This document shows positions 13,164-26,393 of a stretch of DNA of 64,000 nt, one piece after another. A program made the position numbers and the translations under genes. The notes beneath the pieces were generated by a model. It saw nothing but the letters and a program-made list of their open reading frames with translations, was not told the DNA's origin and made no database searches. How positions within the stretch are numbered: position 1 is the first letter of the stretch; each line of letters begins with the position of its first letter. Source of the DNA: Citrus sinensis (taxonomy: Eukaryota > Streptophyta > Magnoliopsida > Sapindales > Rutaceae). The stretch is from the NCBI RefSeq assembly GCF_022201045.2, contig NC_068559.1, positions 27,473,501 to 27,537,500 on the forward strand, read 5' to 3'.

Positions 13164-14711
13164 TGTTGGGAAAATATGCTCTTTAAAAGCATATGTGTTT
13201 ATTTAATTGTAATAAATAATTTTTCTGATTAATAAAATAAATGAGGTATTTTATTCAAATATCTTAATTGCATTAATATTTGTATTAAAGTCCATTTAAT
13301 CATATTATATGTATTTATGTGATCACCATGTGGATTCACAGAAGACATAAATACAAGTTATCTTATGATTAAATAAATTTAGTTCGCAGTTGATAAATAA
13401 AGTTGGGCACTTTATTTAGGTATAGACTGTAATAAATTCATTGAATGATTTGTCTTAATCATGTATGAATTTATTGATGTAGTACGACTACATTGAACAG
13501 GATCACATATGAGATTTAATTAACTTTGTAATAACTGTCAGACTTATTAAATCTCATAGGCGTTGATTTTACTGTAATCTTAATCTTGAGTTAATTATGA
13601 TTTCATGATTGTGATTGTTATTTCATTTGAGTTACCAATGGGCACGACACATCCTTGTGGTCAAGATTACCCGGTATCTTGGTGGGAGCAATTATGAGTA
13701 TTGGAGTTATGGATTAACAATATAGAATTTGTACAACACATCTCTTGATAGGTTTTCGGTACTTGATCATAAAATTCTCTGGCCAGAGTGTGTCAACATA
13801 TTTAGTATGTTGAAAATGATCATTAGAGAAAACCAGTAAGGATCAAGGAATAAGATGTTATTAAATTGATTGGACAGTTGAGATATCAATTTAATTAACG
13901 ATGTGGTACAAAGGATTGTGCAGTAAAGAAATCAATGTGGCTTGGGACGAATTATTATTCGAGCATACAATTATGGAAGTCAGTTCCAATCTTTTAGTGG
14001 AATAGATTTGGAATTAAATAATTGGGCTAGTTTAATTACAGGCCTAATTATTGTAGCCACTATTGTATGTTTCCAAATGATCTCCGGGTTAGCTCATTTA
14101 ATTGACTGCACCACTACTGGACTAATAAGCAAGATAACTAGCTATTTGGGTCAAAAGCCTAAATATATCATTTAGTGGGAGGCTCCATTTAATAAGCTTA
14201 TGTATAAGGGGCCTTATGTTATTTTACATGGTGGGTCCCCTATTAAATGAAAAGTAACGTGAGTTTTATTTTGGGCATTATTTGGAGCCTAGGGTTTTCA
14301 CTAAAGGGAGATATATAAGGCTTATTTTTCTCAACAGAAAAAAACAAGCAGCCACTTTATACAGATCAGAGAATAAGATTTTTCTCTCCATGATTGAGAG
14401 AAAAATTTTCTCGTGCTAGTTGCTTTGGTAGTGATAAAGGCGCCCACACGTCAAGTGCAGATCGAACCTGAGTCATAACCTGGAAGATCATTGGTGACAG
14501 TTCGTGATCTAGCAAGCGTGGTGGCGACGGATCGTGATCTAACAGGAGTGGTGGTGGCAGATCGTGATCTAGGAGCCTAAATCACTTCAACGGAAAAAGC
14601 CAACTCGGATTTTCAAGGTACGATTTCTAGAATACGAATTCTTATATATTATATGAGAGCGATTTTCAAAAGGTTTTATAAAAATTTTAAAAACCTAATT
14701 TTTCCCCAACA
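13164..14711. mobile_element. Solo LTR (1,548 bp) with 5-bp TSD
   Basis: The segment begins TGTTGGGAAAATATGC and ends TTTTTCCCCAACA, the canonical TG...CA LTR ends with a complementary inverted terminus. TAATC lies immediately on both sides (13159-13163 and 14712-14716), the duplication expected of LTR-retrotransposon integration. No gag-pol, PBS or PPT is attached and there is no second LTR nearby, so it is a solo LTR left by LTR-LTR recombination. A TATA-like GATATATAAGG near 14308-14318 and the following leader suggest plus orientation. A short imperfect repeat ending in CGTGATCTA recurs three times at about 14500-14570. Confidence 0.85.
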
Positions 14712-14716
14712 TAATC

Positions 14717-15165
14717 ACGGGTCAAGATAATATTTATGGCGTTCGTAATTAGTCATTCATCACTTTGGAGCCAAGTCAAATCGAGGTTTCCATCCAATCA
14801 AACCCACACATATAACAGTAGTTCCATTTATCCACTATAGTTTTGGATGTAGATTTTCGATCGATTTGGTTAATTTGTTGTCGTTTATACATCGAAATTA
14901 TCTTTAAAGGCACTTTTGATCAAGATATGTATTGCCCAACTATCTAGCTAACTAAAGAGATTGATTTCTAATTATGAATGAGATTATACATATTCGCATT
15001 CTTTAAAAAACAACAAAAGTTGTCACTATAGTGCTGACTCTTAATTGATGCAATGACAATGTAACTGATTACAAGAGATACTTATGTTTGGGTTGTGACT
15101 TATGTGCTTGTCTCTATTCCTTTCACGCATAAAATTTGAATGAAAACTCAAATTCTATAAGCTTG
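14717..15165. other. Spacer, nothing recognised
   Basis: AT-rich DNA between the solo LTR and the next MITE. I see no ORF, RNA gene or repeat. Confidence 0.5.
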
Positions 15166-15174
15166 TTAATTAAT

Positions 15175-15479
15175 GGGAAACCTCCCTCTTCCCCACTGAT
15201 CATATTTGATCCATTACCCACTTTTTCCTCCCATATTTGAAAAATATATATGTAACCCTCTCAAGCATAATTTTTATCTTCTTCACTATCTTGGCCCTCA
15301 AACAGCATATTCTAAAAAAAAAAAAAAAGAATAAACAATAAGTAAGTAATTTTTTCCTCATTTAAAAGAAATTGCATATAAAAGTTGTGTTTGAGGAGGG
15401 TATATGGGTATTTTATTAACTATGAAGGAAGAAAGTGGGTAATAGATCAAAGAAGAAGGGGCAGAAGAGGGAGGGTGCC
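15175..15479. mobile_element. 305-bp MULE-like MITE with 9-bp TSD
   Basis: The left terminus GGGAAACCTCCCTCTTCCCC continues to CATTACCCAC. The reverse complement of the right terminus reads GGCACCCTCCCTCTTC and continues to the same CTATTACCCAC block, giving a TIR of about 70 bp. TTAATTAAT flanks both sides (15166-15174 and 15480-15488). A 9-bp duplication and long TIRs fit a Mutator-like MITE. The TSD motif is AT-only, so chance similarity cannot be fully excluded. Confidence 0.75.
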
Positions 15480-15488
15480 TTAATTAAT

Positions 15489-16349
15489 TACATAACTTCG
15501 CATCTATAGACAATGACAATGATGTGCAAATTGTTTATTGGCTAGCCGGCCCCGCTACTATGAATCTGATTGATGATTATTTGACAGTGAAGGCGCATCT
15601 CGCTACTTACGTTTCAAATTTGTAATACTTAAGACACAAAATATATTCAAACAACACTTTTCATGTCCGCGAATATGCTTAGAGCTGTACAGTTGTTTGA
15701 TTCTTGTTCACTAATGATATTCTTCCATCTGGATTTTTAGTATAGGCACATCTGCTCACTCAACAGCAATCGTTTATCATTAATTAATGGAACAAATCGC
15801 CGGTTGGCACCAGTTCAGACAAATGATTCTGGTCATTCTCAAAGGTGTGAAAGGAGAGTAGTGTGTGCGTGTGTGTGTGTGCATATAAATGAGGAAAATT
15901 ATTAATATATCACAGTAAAAAAATTTCGTTCAAGAACATACAACTGATGTTAATGTGCAAGTAGTGGCTGAGACTATTCAAACAAGAAGCCAAAAAGCAA
16001 AAAGATGATCATCAAGAGATTGGCATCTGCACCTTTTTATTTGCATGCGGGCCTGGTGCAAATTAATACAAAGAGAAGGCTCCAAAACAAGGGAGGACCA
16101 GTCGGTTCATGATCGCCGTGCAACACAAAGTCAGCGTCCCTGCCACAACCATCTATGATTATGATCTCAAGTTTTAGTGCTTTTGGAAAGTGTGTGGGGA
16201 CGTGGGTCTGCCGACTGATCTCTTCTCATATCATCATGGCAAGATGATCAGTTGGTGTCCACCTCAGGCACGTGTACCAGCTGATCTCATCGCATTTATG
16301 ATTCAGTGCACAATTTGATGTTGCATTGATTTTTTCACAAGACTACTAT
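15489..16349. other. Spacer with a short GT microsatellite
   Basis: No gene is recognised. A (GT)n-like run lies near 15860-15882. The remainder is moderately AT-rich unique sequence. Confidence 0.5.
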
Positions 16350-16352
16350 TAA

Positions 16353-17210
16353 GGTAGCGTTTACTTTTTGGATTGGATTGGGAATCCTAAGGAGTGGGAA
16401 TCCTAGGATTGGGAGTGTGGAGTGGGAGTGGGAGTAGGTTATTTACTTACACTGGAATGGAAACATGAATTAGAGATCAGAATCCAATTTATGTGTTTAC
16501 TTTGTCTTGGATTGGGAGTAAATAGTTTCAAATTATAATTTTATCCTTATTTAAAGAATTATACTTTTTAATTACAAAACTAATAAAAAATATATTTAAT
16601 GAATAATATTTATTTTATTATATTTGTAAATTTATTATAATTATTAATATTCTTAATTATGAACAATAAATTATTAATTTTAATACAAAATGAAACCTTA
16701 TTTTATTTTATTTAATATAATTATATTAAATTTATTATTATATAAAATAATAATATAATATTATTTAGTACAAAATTAATATTTTCTTATAATAAACTAT
16801 TTATTATTATTAATAATATTAAATAAATATAGTACTATTATTTTTAAAATAAATATAATAATATTATATTTATTAATTCTCTATTAATATAATAATATTA
16901 TTTTAAAATAATTTTAACTTAGAATCAATGCAAATTATTATTTAGTTAAATATAATATTATTATTCAAATAAATATAATAATATTTATTTTATTTTATTA
17001 ATTATAAAATATTAAATTAAATTAAATTTAAAAAAAATAAAAGGATAAAAAAGGGAGAGGTGGGAGTGAATTCCCACTCCCACTCCCCACTCCAAAATTG
17101 GGTGGGGCCCACGCAGTGGGACTCCCACTCCCTTCTCATTTAGAGGAAGTAAACGCTGGAGTGGGAGGAATCCACACTCCTCACTCCCACTCCAACAAAT
17201 AAACACAACA
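16353..17210. mobile_element. 858-bp Tourist/PIF-Harbinger-like element with TAA TSD
   Basis: The left end GGTAGCGTTTACTTTTTGG and the reverse complement of the right end TGTTGTGTTTATTTGTTGG form imperfect TIRs. These are followed by GGGAGTGGGAGT-rich subterminal repeats at both ends, in inverted orientation. TAA flanks both sides (16350-16352 and 17211-17213), the 3-bp target typical of PIF/Harbinger. The core (about 16520-17040) is almost pure A/T. No transposase is encoded. Confidence 0.75.
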
Positions 17211-17213
17211 TAA

Positions 17214-17919
17214 TTGGTGTTTGTAATAGGTAAGAATGTATATGAAACAAAATCTCAATCATACAATATAAGACTTTTCAGTAATAGAGATATTCTATAG
17301 TATATCACAAGTTCTACATTAATTATAATCCAATATGAAATTACCACCGACTAATAGTATCAAATCATGTGTTCTTTCCCTTCATTATCTCTCCAAGATT
17401 TTCAAACGTAAGAGACAAAACATTAAATTTTCTTTCTCCCACTTAATTAACTCAATCTTATTCTTTTTCTCTTTCTGTCTCAAATCTTCATCTATCATCT
17501 TAGCTATTATGGCTGCCATTTTCAAACATGATGAAGAAGAAGAATATTTTTATTTGAGCAAATACAAATATATGTGTAATTGGTACTTAGTTCACTAAGT
17601 TAATAGATAAATGGTCCAAAATATTTTTAAAAAAAACCAACACAACAATCGGATCAGAACTGGATCCAGATTAACTCATCGACAAAGGGGGCAGAGGCAG
17701 ATCAGATATAGTGACACTGCAATGCATGCTGATCGATTAATATGTTTAAATTTTCAAGACAACCCATGCTATGCTTTTTCAAGAAAATTGGCATAGAAAG
17801 CATGACCATGTTTTTATATCTAAAGATAGCAACTGAAATAAATACTGTTTCTTATACATGGATATTTTATTCAATACTATAGAACATTGATACTTTATTT
17901 ATTTCTAGCTATCTACTAT
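17214..17919. other. Downstream flank of the NPF2 gene
   Basis: This holds the presumed 3' UTR and spacer after the transporter stop codon. Small ORFs at 17335-17598 and 17611-17796 show no recognisable domain, so I do not call them genes. Confidence 0.45.
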
Positions 17920-20900
17920 TCATTGTTTGGTTGGATCAACAAGCTCAAGATCAAGATAGGGTTTTTGATCTTCTAATGATTGGATACCACTCTTATACCG
18001 GTAACGACGTGCACAGTACAGAAAATAGACAATGTTAAGGCCTCCTAATCCTGCAATAAGGAAGTAGAAATAATCTAATCTTCCAGCATCGATGTCATTA
18101 GTCAACCAGTCGGGGTGGCCATGCCTTGCTGTGACTCCATGCACAATGGTGATAAGCAAACTGCTCAAGTAACTTGCAAATCCAAAGGAGCAAAAGAGGA
18201 GAGAATTAGCAATACTTCTCATGTGGTCAGGAAACTGCTTGTTAAAAAATTCGATCTGTCCAATTATGTTGAATGCCTCACAAAACCCCATCAGGATAAG
18301 TTGAGGAGCTAGCCAGAAGACTGATACTTGTGACATAGGGTGCAAATGGGCAGAAGCCCTTCTCCCTCTTTCAACTAAACCAGCAACTATCATGGACAGT
18401 ATTGAAAAAATCATCCCAATTCCAATTCTCTGAAGAAGTGTGATCCCTCCTTCATGTTTAGTGATTTTGCGAAGAGCTGGGACAAGAACTGTGTCATAAA
18501 ATGGGAGCCAGAGTCCTATTGTGATCATTGATATGACCCCCACTGTACCTGGAGGGATTTGGAACTTAGGCCCAAGGTGTCTGTTCATTTTCATGGCCTG
18601 TGAAACTGTGAATGTTCCTTGTTGTGATATGGAAGTCAAGCTAATGATTCCAGCTGCCCATATTGGGATGATTTTGATCAGGCACTTAACCTCTTCCACT
18701 TGTTGGATGCTACAGAGCCTCCACTGGTTGACGGGAGTTCCATCAGGCTTAAGCTCATTATTGTCCACTATCATTGCAGCTTTGTTTAGGAATCTGAAGG
18801 GGGAAAAAAATCAACAACGACTGAGGTTTTGCATCAATCATTGCAAACAAAATACAACTGACATCATCTCAACAACTACTTGGAAAATTTAAATCGTGTT
18901 CCTCCCAATTTTGAAAATATGTCTCCTCATTATTTGAGATTGCCATGTGTACATGTGGGCACTAATTAATATCATAAGAAACGAAAATAATGTGGTAATG
19001 ACCAAAAACATTAAAATATTAAATGAATCAACATCATGGTTTCTCCAGTTTGCATGCACTGGGAGACTTATCTGCAGAAATGTAAACCTCTTAGATTGTT
19101 TATAATTTTATTGTATTATAGTCAGGAAAAAGTTGAGAAATTAACCAAAAAAACACACGCGTTCTAATAAAATTTTTTATTTATCATATAGTATATTAAA
19201 ATTTGTATTAATTTACTGTCTTTGAAGCTATTTCTAACTTTAATATAATTAAAAATCTAACTGACGAGGGAAGGCCAGTATTGATGAATCATAAGTTTTA
19301 ATTATTTTATTTATAAATAAATAATTAATAAAGAAAAAGTTGGGTGAAGGAGATATGGTCACCTGAACTGGTGGGTGAGAGGTAGCTTTGATAAAACAAA
19401 GAGCTTTGGGGGAGGATCGTAGAAAATCCCATGGTGATCCATTTGTCCTTGTGGAAGCGTAAGCCGGCGTTTCTTGTAAGCTGCAACGAGCACTTGGCCA
19501 ATCCCAGAAAAGATACTGCCTTCCGGTTCAACAAGCACATAAAGTTTTTTTCCAACAAGAAATAGAATAATTGCACCTATCATCAACACCGTTGGAATTC
19601 CAAATCCGATCACCCAGCTCACTGAGTCTTGTATATAAACCAACACCGTTTGAGTGATCAATATGACCACCGTAAATGTGGTGTAATACCAGTTAAAGAA
19701 GCTGTTGATTCCTTTGACTCCTTCATCAGTAGTTGCATCAAATTGATCGACCCCAAACGGAATGCTGCATGGCCTGATTCCACCGGTGCCGATCGATAAC
19801 ATGCCCAGACCCATCACCAGAACACCCAGTTGCATACTGTTTGCACTTTTGCACTGACCAAAAGGTGGCTTTGCCACGTCGCATTTCGGAGGATGCAGCT
19901 GCGGTAACCACGCCGTTAAAGTCACGGTTAACATGCCCTGTCATTCATTCGGAGGATGTACATTTCGTCAAATAAATAAATATATACAAATTAATTAAAT
20001 GTAATTGAATGTTGGAGATGATTACGTAGTAACCTTTAAATAAAAATCTAACGGTTGTGAAAAACCTTAAATGTTAGTTAAGTAAATGTTTGGTAATCAA
20101 ATGGGGCCCACGCGGACTTTAACAACTAACAAGAGGGAGGCTAACTTACAGATTCTGCACCTTACAGCTGCCCTTGCACGGTAAAATTAAAAGTGGGCCC
20201 CACGGCCATTTTGTGAGGGTCCCTTTAACAAAACCAATTGATAATAAAAGGCCAAAAGATATAAATGAGGAGCAGGGAGAGTTACGTCCAAAACGAATAA
20301 TGCAGAATCAAAATTAGGAAAATGATTAGGGTTGAGAAGAACGAGAGAAACACGAGAGAAATAATGAAGAAAATGATAGAGAGTAAATGAGTAGAGAGAG
20401 AGAGTAAAATTCTCTCGTTTTTATCTCGTACTTCTCTCTCTCTAGCACTACTCTCAAAATTATAATAAACTTTTCTGAGCTTTTTATGTTATAGAGGAAA
20501 GTGAAAAGATGTCAAAGCAAAAATTAAACAAAAAAGTAAAAACAAATGGGTGGTAGTGAGTAGTATTTAAACGAAATTAACTTTATATACCACATGAACT
20601 ACCTTTCCTTGATATTTTGTTACAAAGTGCTCCGCCAGCTAAGTATTTTTTTACCCAAAAAAAGAAAAGAAAAGAAAAGAAAAAGTTCGGATTATACAGG
20701 ACAAACTACAATATTATATATGTATGGTTGAAATCAGGGAGAAGAAATAAATAAAAAATGAGAAGGAAGAAGAAAAAAAAAAAAAACGTACCAGGATAGC
20801 CGCAATGGAAGCAAAAGTAATGGTCTTAAACCTGCCGGTATAGGTATCGGAGATGAAGGCACCAAGCAAAGGTGCAAAATTTGTAACGCCACCCCAGATA

Positions 20901-21128
20901 TTGAGAATGTTCGCAGCAGACGTCTGATTCATGTGATATTCTTTCAACAAATACACCATAAAGTTGGCCAACAAACCGATCGTTGCTAGTCTCTCGAATG
21001 TCTCATTTCCTACGCATATATAACGTACATGCATAAATTTAATCAACAATTCACACCCACAAAATTAAACTAACAAGTTTGAAGCCATAGCAGCTAGCTA
21101 GATATCTAGTTTGCGAGCTTAAAAGAAA

Positions 21129-21179
<51 letters not shown>

Positions 21180-21358
21180 CCTAAGATGTAAGGCATAGCT
21201 TTCCATCCTCCAGGTTTCTTCTGGTCTGGCGGATGCCGCTTTGAATCTGATAAAACCACGTCTTCCCTTTCTGGGGATGATGGTTTTTGAAAGCATCTTG
21301 CACCACAGTACCACTGAACTGAGCTGCTTCGCTCTTTTTGCTTTTGATCCCCCACCAT
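17920..21358 (-). CDS. NPF2: NPF2-clade NRT1/PTR transporter, 4 exons
   Basis: Predicted proton-coupled membrane transporter of nitrate or related small anions, plasma membrane, NRT1.6/NRT1.7 (NPF2.12/NPF2.13)-like. Exons (minus): 21181-21358, 20792-21009, 19363-19937, 17920-18793; 1,845 nt, 614 aa plus stop. Visible features: KKPGGWKAMPYILGNETFERL with the ExxER motif (Glu62, Glu65, Arg66), then GAFISDTYTGRFKT, GTGGIRPCSIPFGVDQFD, NSFFNWYYTTFT, and the C-terminal block ending EFFNKQFPDHMRSIANSL, followed by the final membrane segments. Twelve membrane spans are expected from the family. The fit to NPF2.13-type sequences I remember is close along the whole length, but family assignment does not prove substrate. 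A GA repeat directly precedes the ATG and a compound AG/AT repeat follows the exon-1 donor. A decayed paralogue lies about 13 kb to the right on the same strand. Confidence 0.93.
21139..21178. repeat. Compound (AT)n(AG)n microsatellite at the exon-1 donor of NPF2
   Basis: On the plus strand about nine AT units are followed by about nine AG units. In gene orientation the run starts four bases into intron 1, right after the donor G|GTTT. A separate CT repeat (21359-21380, GA on the sense strand) touches the start codon. Confidence 0.9.
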
Positions 21359-24210
21359 CTCTCTCTCTCTCTCTCTCTCTGGATTTTGAATTTTATTTTT
21401 AACAAAAAAACCCTAGTTAGTACTTCTGCTGAGACAATTATTAGCTTCTCTATGCTGTATTCGTTTTCTCAAGGCATGTGTGGTTCTGTGAAGTGGAGTT
21501 ACGAGTGTCTGCACAAGACTCTTGCATATATTTATACAAGTGAAGATCGTGTGTATTTTTAATTTTTTACCCACTACCCACCACCCACCACAAGTAAAAA
21601 CAAACAAGAGCGTGTGGACTGTGGTCACAGAGCGATGATCAAATAGCTGACGCAATGGAAGGGGACGATTCTATACTCCCACTCAGACCCATCACTTCTA
21701 CAATCGCCTCATTTTATAAAATCATTTTAATGATAACATCTCATATGTGTAAAAATTCTGACTATGTGCCATGTAAAATTATTTCTACCAACATTTTTTT
21801 TTTCAAAAAAAGAAGTTAGATGGTAAGAAATCCTTAATATTTTAAGGGTTGAGTTTGAAGATAAAAAAAATATACAAATTTTAGTAAATACAAATACCTT
21901 CAAACGGTCGAATAAGATATGTCTATTTATTTATTTGTTAATTTAAAATAGGAGTAGATTTAACACACACAAAAAAAATCATGCTATTTTGGTCCATCTC
22001 ATGTGTGGTTTTTTTTAAAAATAAATATAGTTAATTACAATAATATATAATTAAGATTTAATTTAAGTACGCAACAATCACAATATCTATTTTGCTTGGT
22101 AAATTGGGCTTCATATATCAGAAGATTCCAAGGCATAACACGTGCATGCACAAATTAAACAAAATTGCCGAACCAAATATGCGTGTTCTCACATTAATCG
22201 GTCAAGCCTCAAGGACAATTCTTCTGGCATTTTGGTAGCGGGAAAGCGGGAACTACCAACTTTTTAGGTTTCTCTAATTTGATTGAATTGGATATCATTA
22301 TATTAAAGTTTTTTCTGTATATAATTAATGTCCATCGTTAATTAGGTTTTCCTTTTCCCTGTTTTGGTCTTGCTCCTACTCTTAGCTGTAATTGTGAATA
22401 TGCCCACGTATGCATTTAACGATGCTATTTTAATTAAGGATTGTAATTGATTCCAATTTATCTGTTTTATCTTGAACGAACATTTGAAATTGCATTTGCT
22501 ATCAATCATATTTAAAATTTCAGAGTGCAGACCGTCGTTTTCATGGTGGCTTTTCTTCTCTAAGACAAATTTCCAAAATCCTTATTATCATTCCAAACTC
22601 AAATTTTGTGGTTAATTTTATTATTCTATATTCTTTTAATTAATTCTTATTCTTATTCTTGATAAATTATTATTATTTTGATGGTTTTTTTTTAATTTGT
22701 TTATACACAAGCGTATTTTTGTTATTTGTTTGTTTTTATTTAAAAAGGGCTAACCTAGAATTTCTTTTTTTTTTCTTTTTTTCAAATCTCTTTAATTGTC
22801 TCTCGTAATATTGACTATTGAGAACCTGAGCTTTCCACTTTATGAATAAGAGAAAAATATTATAATCAACATGGCTATGAAACTACTGGCCATGTTAGTC
22901 TGTTACATTTTCATTCACGGATTTACATGTAGGAATTAAAAGATATTTTTACCGACTATTGGAATATTTTTTTCTAAGACAAAACTATGGTGCAACAATG
23001 GTACCATACCACAGTTGCACAATAATTGAATCTTTTTTTTTTTAATAAAGACTGTAAATTTTTATAATAAATATTCTTTGATAGTGCGTGTATGGTGTGA
23101 ATGGCGTTCTTAATTTTGTGGCCAAACTTTCAGGTACGAAATCTTTTGAATCTTTACCACATAATATTTTCTAACATATTTTTTTATTATTAAAATTCTT
23201 TGACAATTACTTTTTTCAGTTAATATTTTATTTTATCTTGTCACCAAACTATTGAAGTTAATAGAATTTTAACAAAAATAAAAGTAAAAATCTATTTTAC
23301 TCATAAACTTTTAAGTCTCATTTAATACTCTAAATTAAAAAAATTTCAAAATAAATTATATATAAAGAAATAATACTTTTATTAATTGGTTATGTTATAT
23401 ACCTAAAATAATTAATTAATAAAATTATAAATATTATACTTTGTGAAATTCCTAAAATACCGAATATATTTAATTTCCTAAAATACTCTTGTGACATCAA
23501 AATTTATTGATGGAGTTAAAGATTTAGTGTTAAAATAATAAAAACTGAAAAGTTAAGTTGAAAGAAACAATCGTCATAAAACTTTAACTGTAAAGCGATA
23601 TGCCAAAAAACATTAGATGGCAAAACGGTATATAGATTTCAACTCATAAAACTTGTTAATTATAGTTAAGCTACTGCTTGTTTAAACTTTTATATCTTAG
23701 CTTAAAGTACTTTTTAAATTTTCACAATAAATTATTTGAGAAAGTTAATTATTTAATCTAAATTAACCATATATTTTTATTCAAATTTGGCTGAGGTTTA
23801 AGTATAAATTAAAAAAAAAAAAATCGCAAGTCAAGCATTGATACCACAATCCTACCATTTTCATAATCAATTAAAATTATACAGGACACAAACTAGCTAT
23901 AATGTGCAATCTGAATCAGACACCACAACGCGAAAGGATTGGTCGAATTGCAGCATCGTGGCTAAAACTGCTGAAGGCGCAGCAACGGGTAGAGTTCTTT
24001 ACAAACCGAAATAAGATAATAATAAGGATTTCTCTAAGATACTGTTTGTATTTTCTCAGCATTGATAGTGGGATTAGTGTGTACCCTTGGATAGAAGAGT
24101 TTTAATCTGATTCATTCATTTAATATAATAGATAATTGAATAATTAATTAAAATATAGCAGGTAACTTACAGGTTGTTGGTAAATATTAATTTTTTAATT
24201 TTAAATTAAT
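21359..24210. other. AT-rich spacer upstream of NPF2
   Basis: The first few hundred bases are the probable NPF2 promoter and 5' UTR, with a (GA)n leader. The rest is AT-rich and I see no gene. The 67-aa ORF at 23902-24105 is unrecognised. Confidence 0.45.
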
Positions 24211-24218
24211 ATTAATTT

Positions 24219-24806
24219 GAAAAAAAAAACCAATCATACCCTTAAGGTTTACTTAAATGGTTATATAAAACCCTTTTAGTTTCCTAAAGAGTTATACAAA
24301 CCCTCTTCATTTCATAAATGACTATTATACGTTTTAATTAAAACAACCTAAATAAATAAAAATATAGTAATAGTATAGAAATAATGAATAAATATCATAT
24401 GATACAAATAAAATATTACAATAAGTCAAATTAATAAAATAACATGTACGATGAAAATTTTATTCATATTAAGTTATTATTCCATCCCGATGGATTTACT
24501 AAAATCAATTAATCCAAAAATTGATTTTAAGATCGACATTAATATAGACATAATTAAATAAGATATTGTAAAAATATATAAATTTTATATATTACTTTGA
24601 ATGTTAGGTACAATTATTTAATATTATTAGTATGTGAAATAGATTTTAATATTATTAAAAGAACATGACAAATTAATAATGTTAAAATAAATTGTTAATA
24701 TTCATAAATTTTTTATAAATTTTATCTTATTTTATATTTTTTTTATTTTAAGGGATTATTTTTTACCATTTAAGCAAAATTTAGAGGTGTGGGTGGTCTT
24801 TTCCCC
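24219..24806. mobile_element. 588-bp TIR element, probable MITE relative
   Basis: The left end (GAAAAAAAAAACCAATCATA, then CCCTTAAGG and TTTACTTAAATGGTT) matches the reverse complement of the right end (GGGGAAAAGACCACCCACAC, then CTCTAAATTTTGCTTAAATGGT) over about 50 bp. ATTAATTT flanks both ends (24211-24218 and 24807-24814). The interior is AT-rich without a transposase. Diverged TIRs and an AT-only TSD keep confidence moderate. Confidence 0.6.
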
Positions 24807-24814
24807 ATTAATTT

Positions 24815-26393
24815 TGTAGCATATTTATAGTGTCATATCATATATCATACATCGCACTTAATATGTTGATTTCATTAAAGTGTTATGTTATTGAAAATTA
24901 AACTTTGCATTTATAATATACTACATCTTTAATGTAAATGTAATAGAAAAATATGAAGATATTTTTGAGTAGTCAATTGTAGCTTTCTTTTACAAATAGT
25001 AGTATAGAAATACAATTGGTAAAATATAATAAAAATGGTATGGGAAAAAGTTAGTAGAGGCAATTATTCTTGTAGTTATTAAAACATATGAAGCGACACA
25101 CACAAACACACATATCGAGTACCTGTATGTATCCCTATTTATTAATAGGAGGGAAATTAAATTCGTAATTATCCCGATGAATTATGAATTGATAAATGAA
25201 ATATAAATATTAGTAAAAATTAATTTGTAGGCTAACAAAGCAAACTATATTTTATGGGCGTTTGATACATTAATCTAAGGTCAAATGATCACATGATATT
25301 TCATACAGTAGTCCAATTTTCAACATTTGCATATAGTTTCATGAGCTAATAAGCCAATAAAATATACCACATGAGAAATTGAAGACTATTGTTTATATTT
25401 CACTATTAGACAAACACCATACATTAGAATTAAAAAAAAAACAAATCTCACAACTGAGATTACATCTGTTTGCATAATAGATTTTGAAGTTAGTTTAATT
25501 ACATGATAATCAATTTATCTTATAACATTTAGAATATGATTTAAGTACTATTTTAGCAATTTTGAGTCTCACATTGAGTCTTCAAATTAATTAAATGTTG
25601 AAACTCTTTTCTGTTTGGCTTGAAATTACTACTTAACAAAATTACGAAAAGCCAATAATAAATGATGTAGGACACATAGGTAAAATAAATTTTAAAGTGT
25701 AATTAAACATTCCTATGAATATCAGTTTCATATACATGTCATATATTTTACTAAAATCATATATTTATTGAATTTTGTGTAATTAAATAAACTATATTAT
25801 TCAAGTGAAATTGTAAGAATCGTTGAAATTGTAGGGGTGGTGGCTGAGATTTTTCAGCCCACTACACGATCCAAACGATTTATGTTCACCCGTTTGACTA
25901 TTGGCAGAATAAACTCCTACTAGTAATGAAACACAATTCAAACTCATATTCGTATATAACAATCAGTATCTCATCAAAGATCAATTTTGAGTGGAGTTTT
26001 TGATCAATCAATATGATTTAATTTGAGCAGAGTTTTTTTGTCAATTAATCAACTTTTTTAGTTTTGAAAAAATTTATGTTCAAGATAAATCTAGGAACTA
26101 TCACTATAAGGAAGTCATGGATATTGATAAAGAAGGTTAGTACTGCATTTCTTCTTTATAATTTGATATTTAGGATTTTTATCTTTATTTCGCTGTTAAG
26201 TAGAGAGATGGCCACGAGGAGATTTCGTTTGTGTAACCATATAGTGGCCAATACTTTAAAATCAAACATTGTTCTACTGCTTTTCCAAACAAAAAAAAAA
26301 TATGTAGAAACATAAGAAAATTGAGCATATAATGTCGGTGGTTGTGGTCCTTAAGGGAAGAGGCTGAAAGAAAGAACTAATATATCTTCCAAG
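24815..26393. other. AT-rich spacer, no gene seen
   Basis: No recognisable ORF, RNA gene or repeat. The ORF at 26064-26315 has no known similarity that I can see. Confidence 0.45.

Noticed and set aside
17335-17796. Two small plus-strand ORFs (87 and 61 aa)
   Set aside because: Low-complexity, Lys/Phe-rich translation typical of AT-rich spacer; no support.
20060-20240. Possible inverted repeat with GGGGCCCAC motifs in an NPF2 intron
   Set aside because: Matches are short and interrupted, and no TSD could be assigned.
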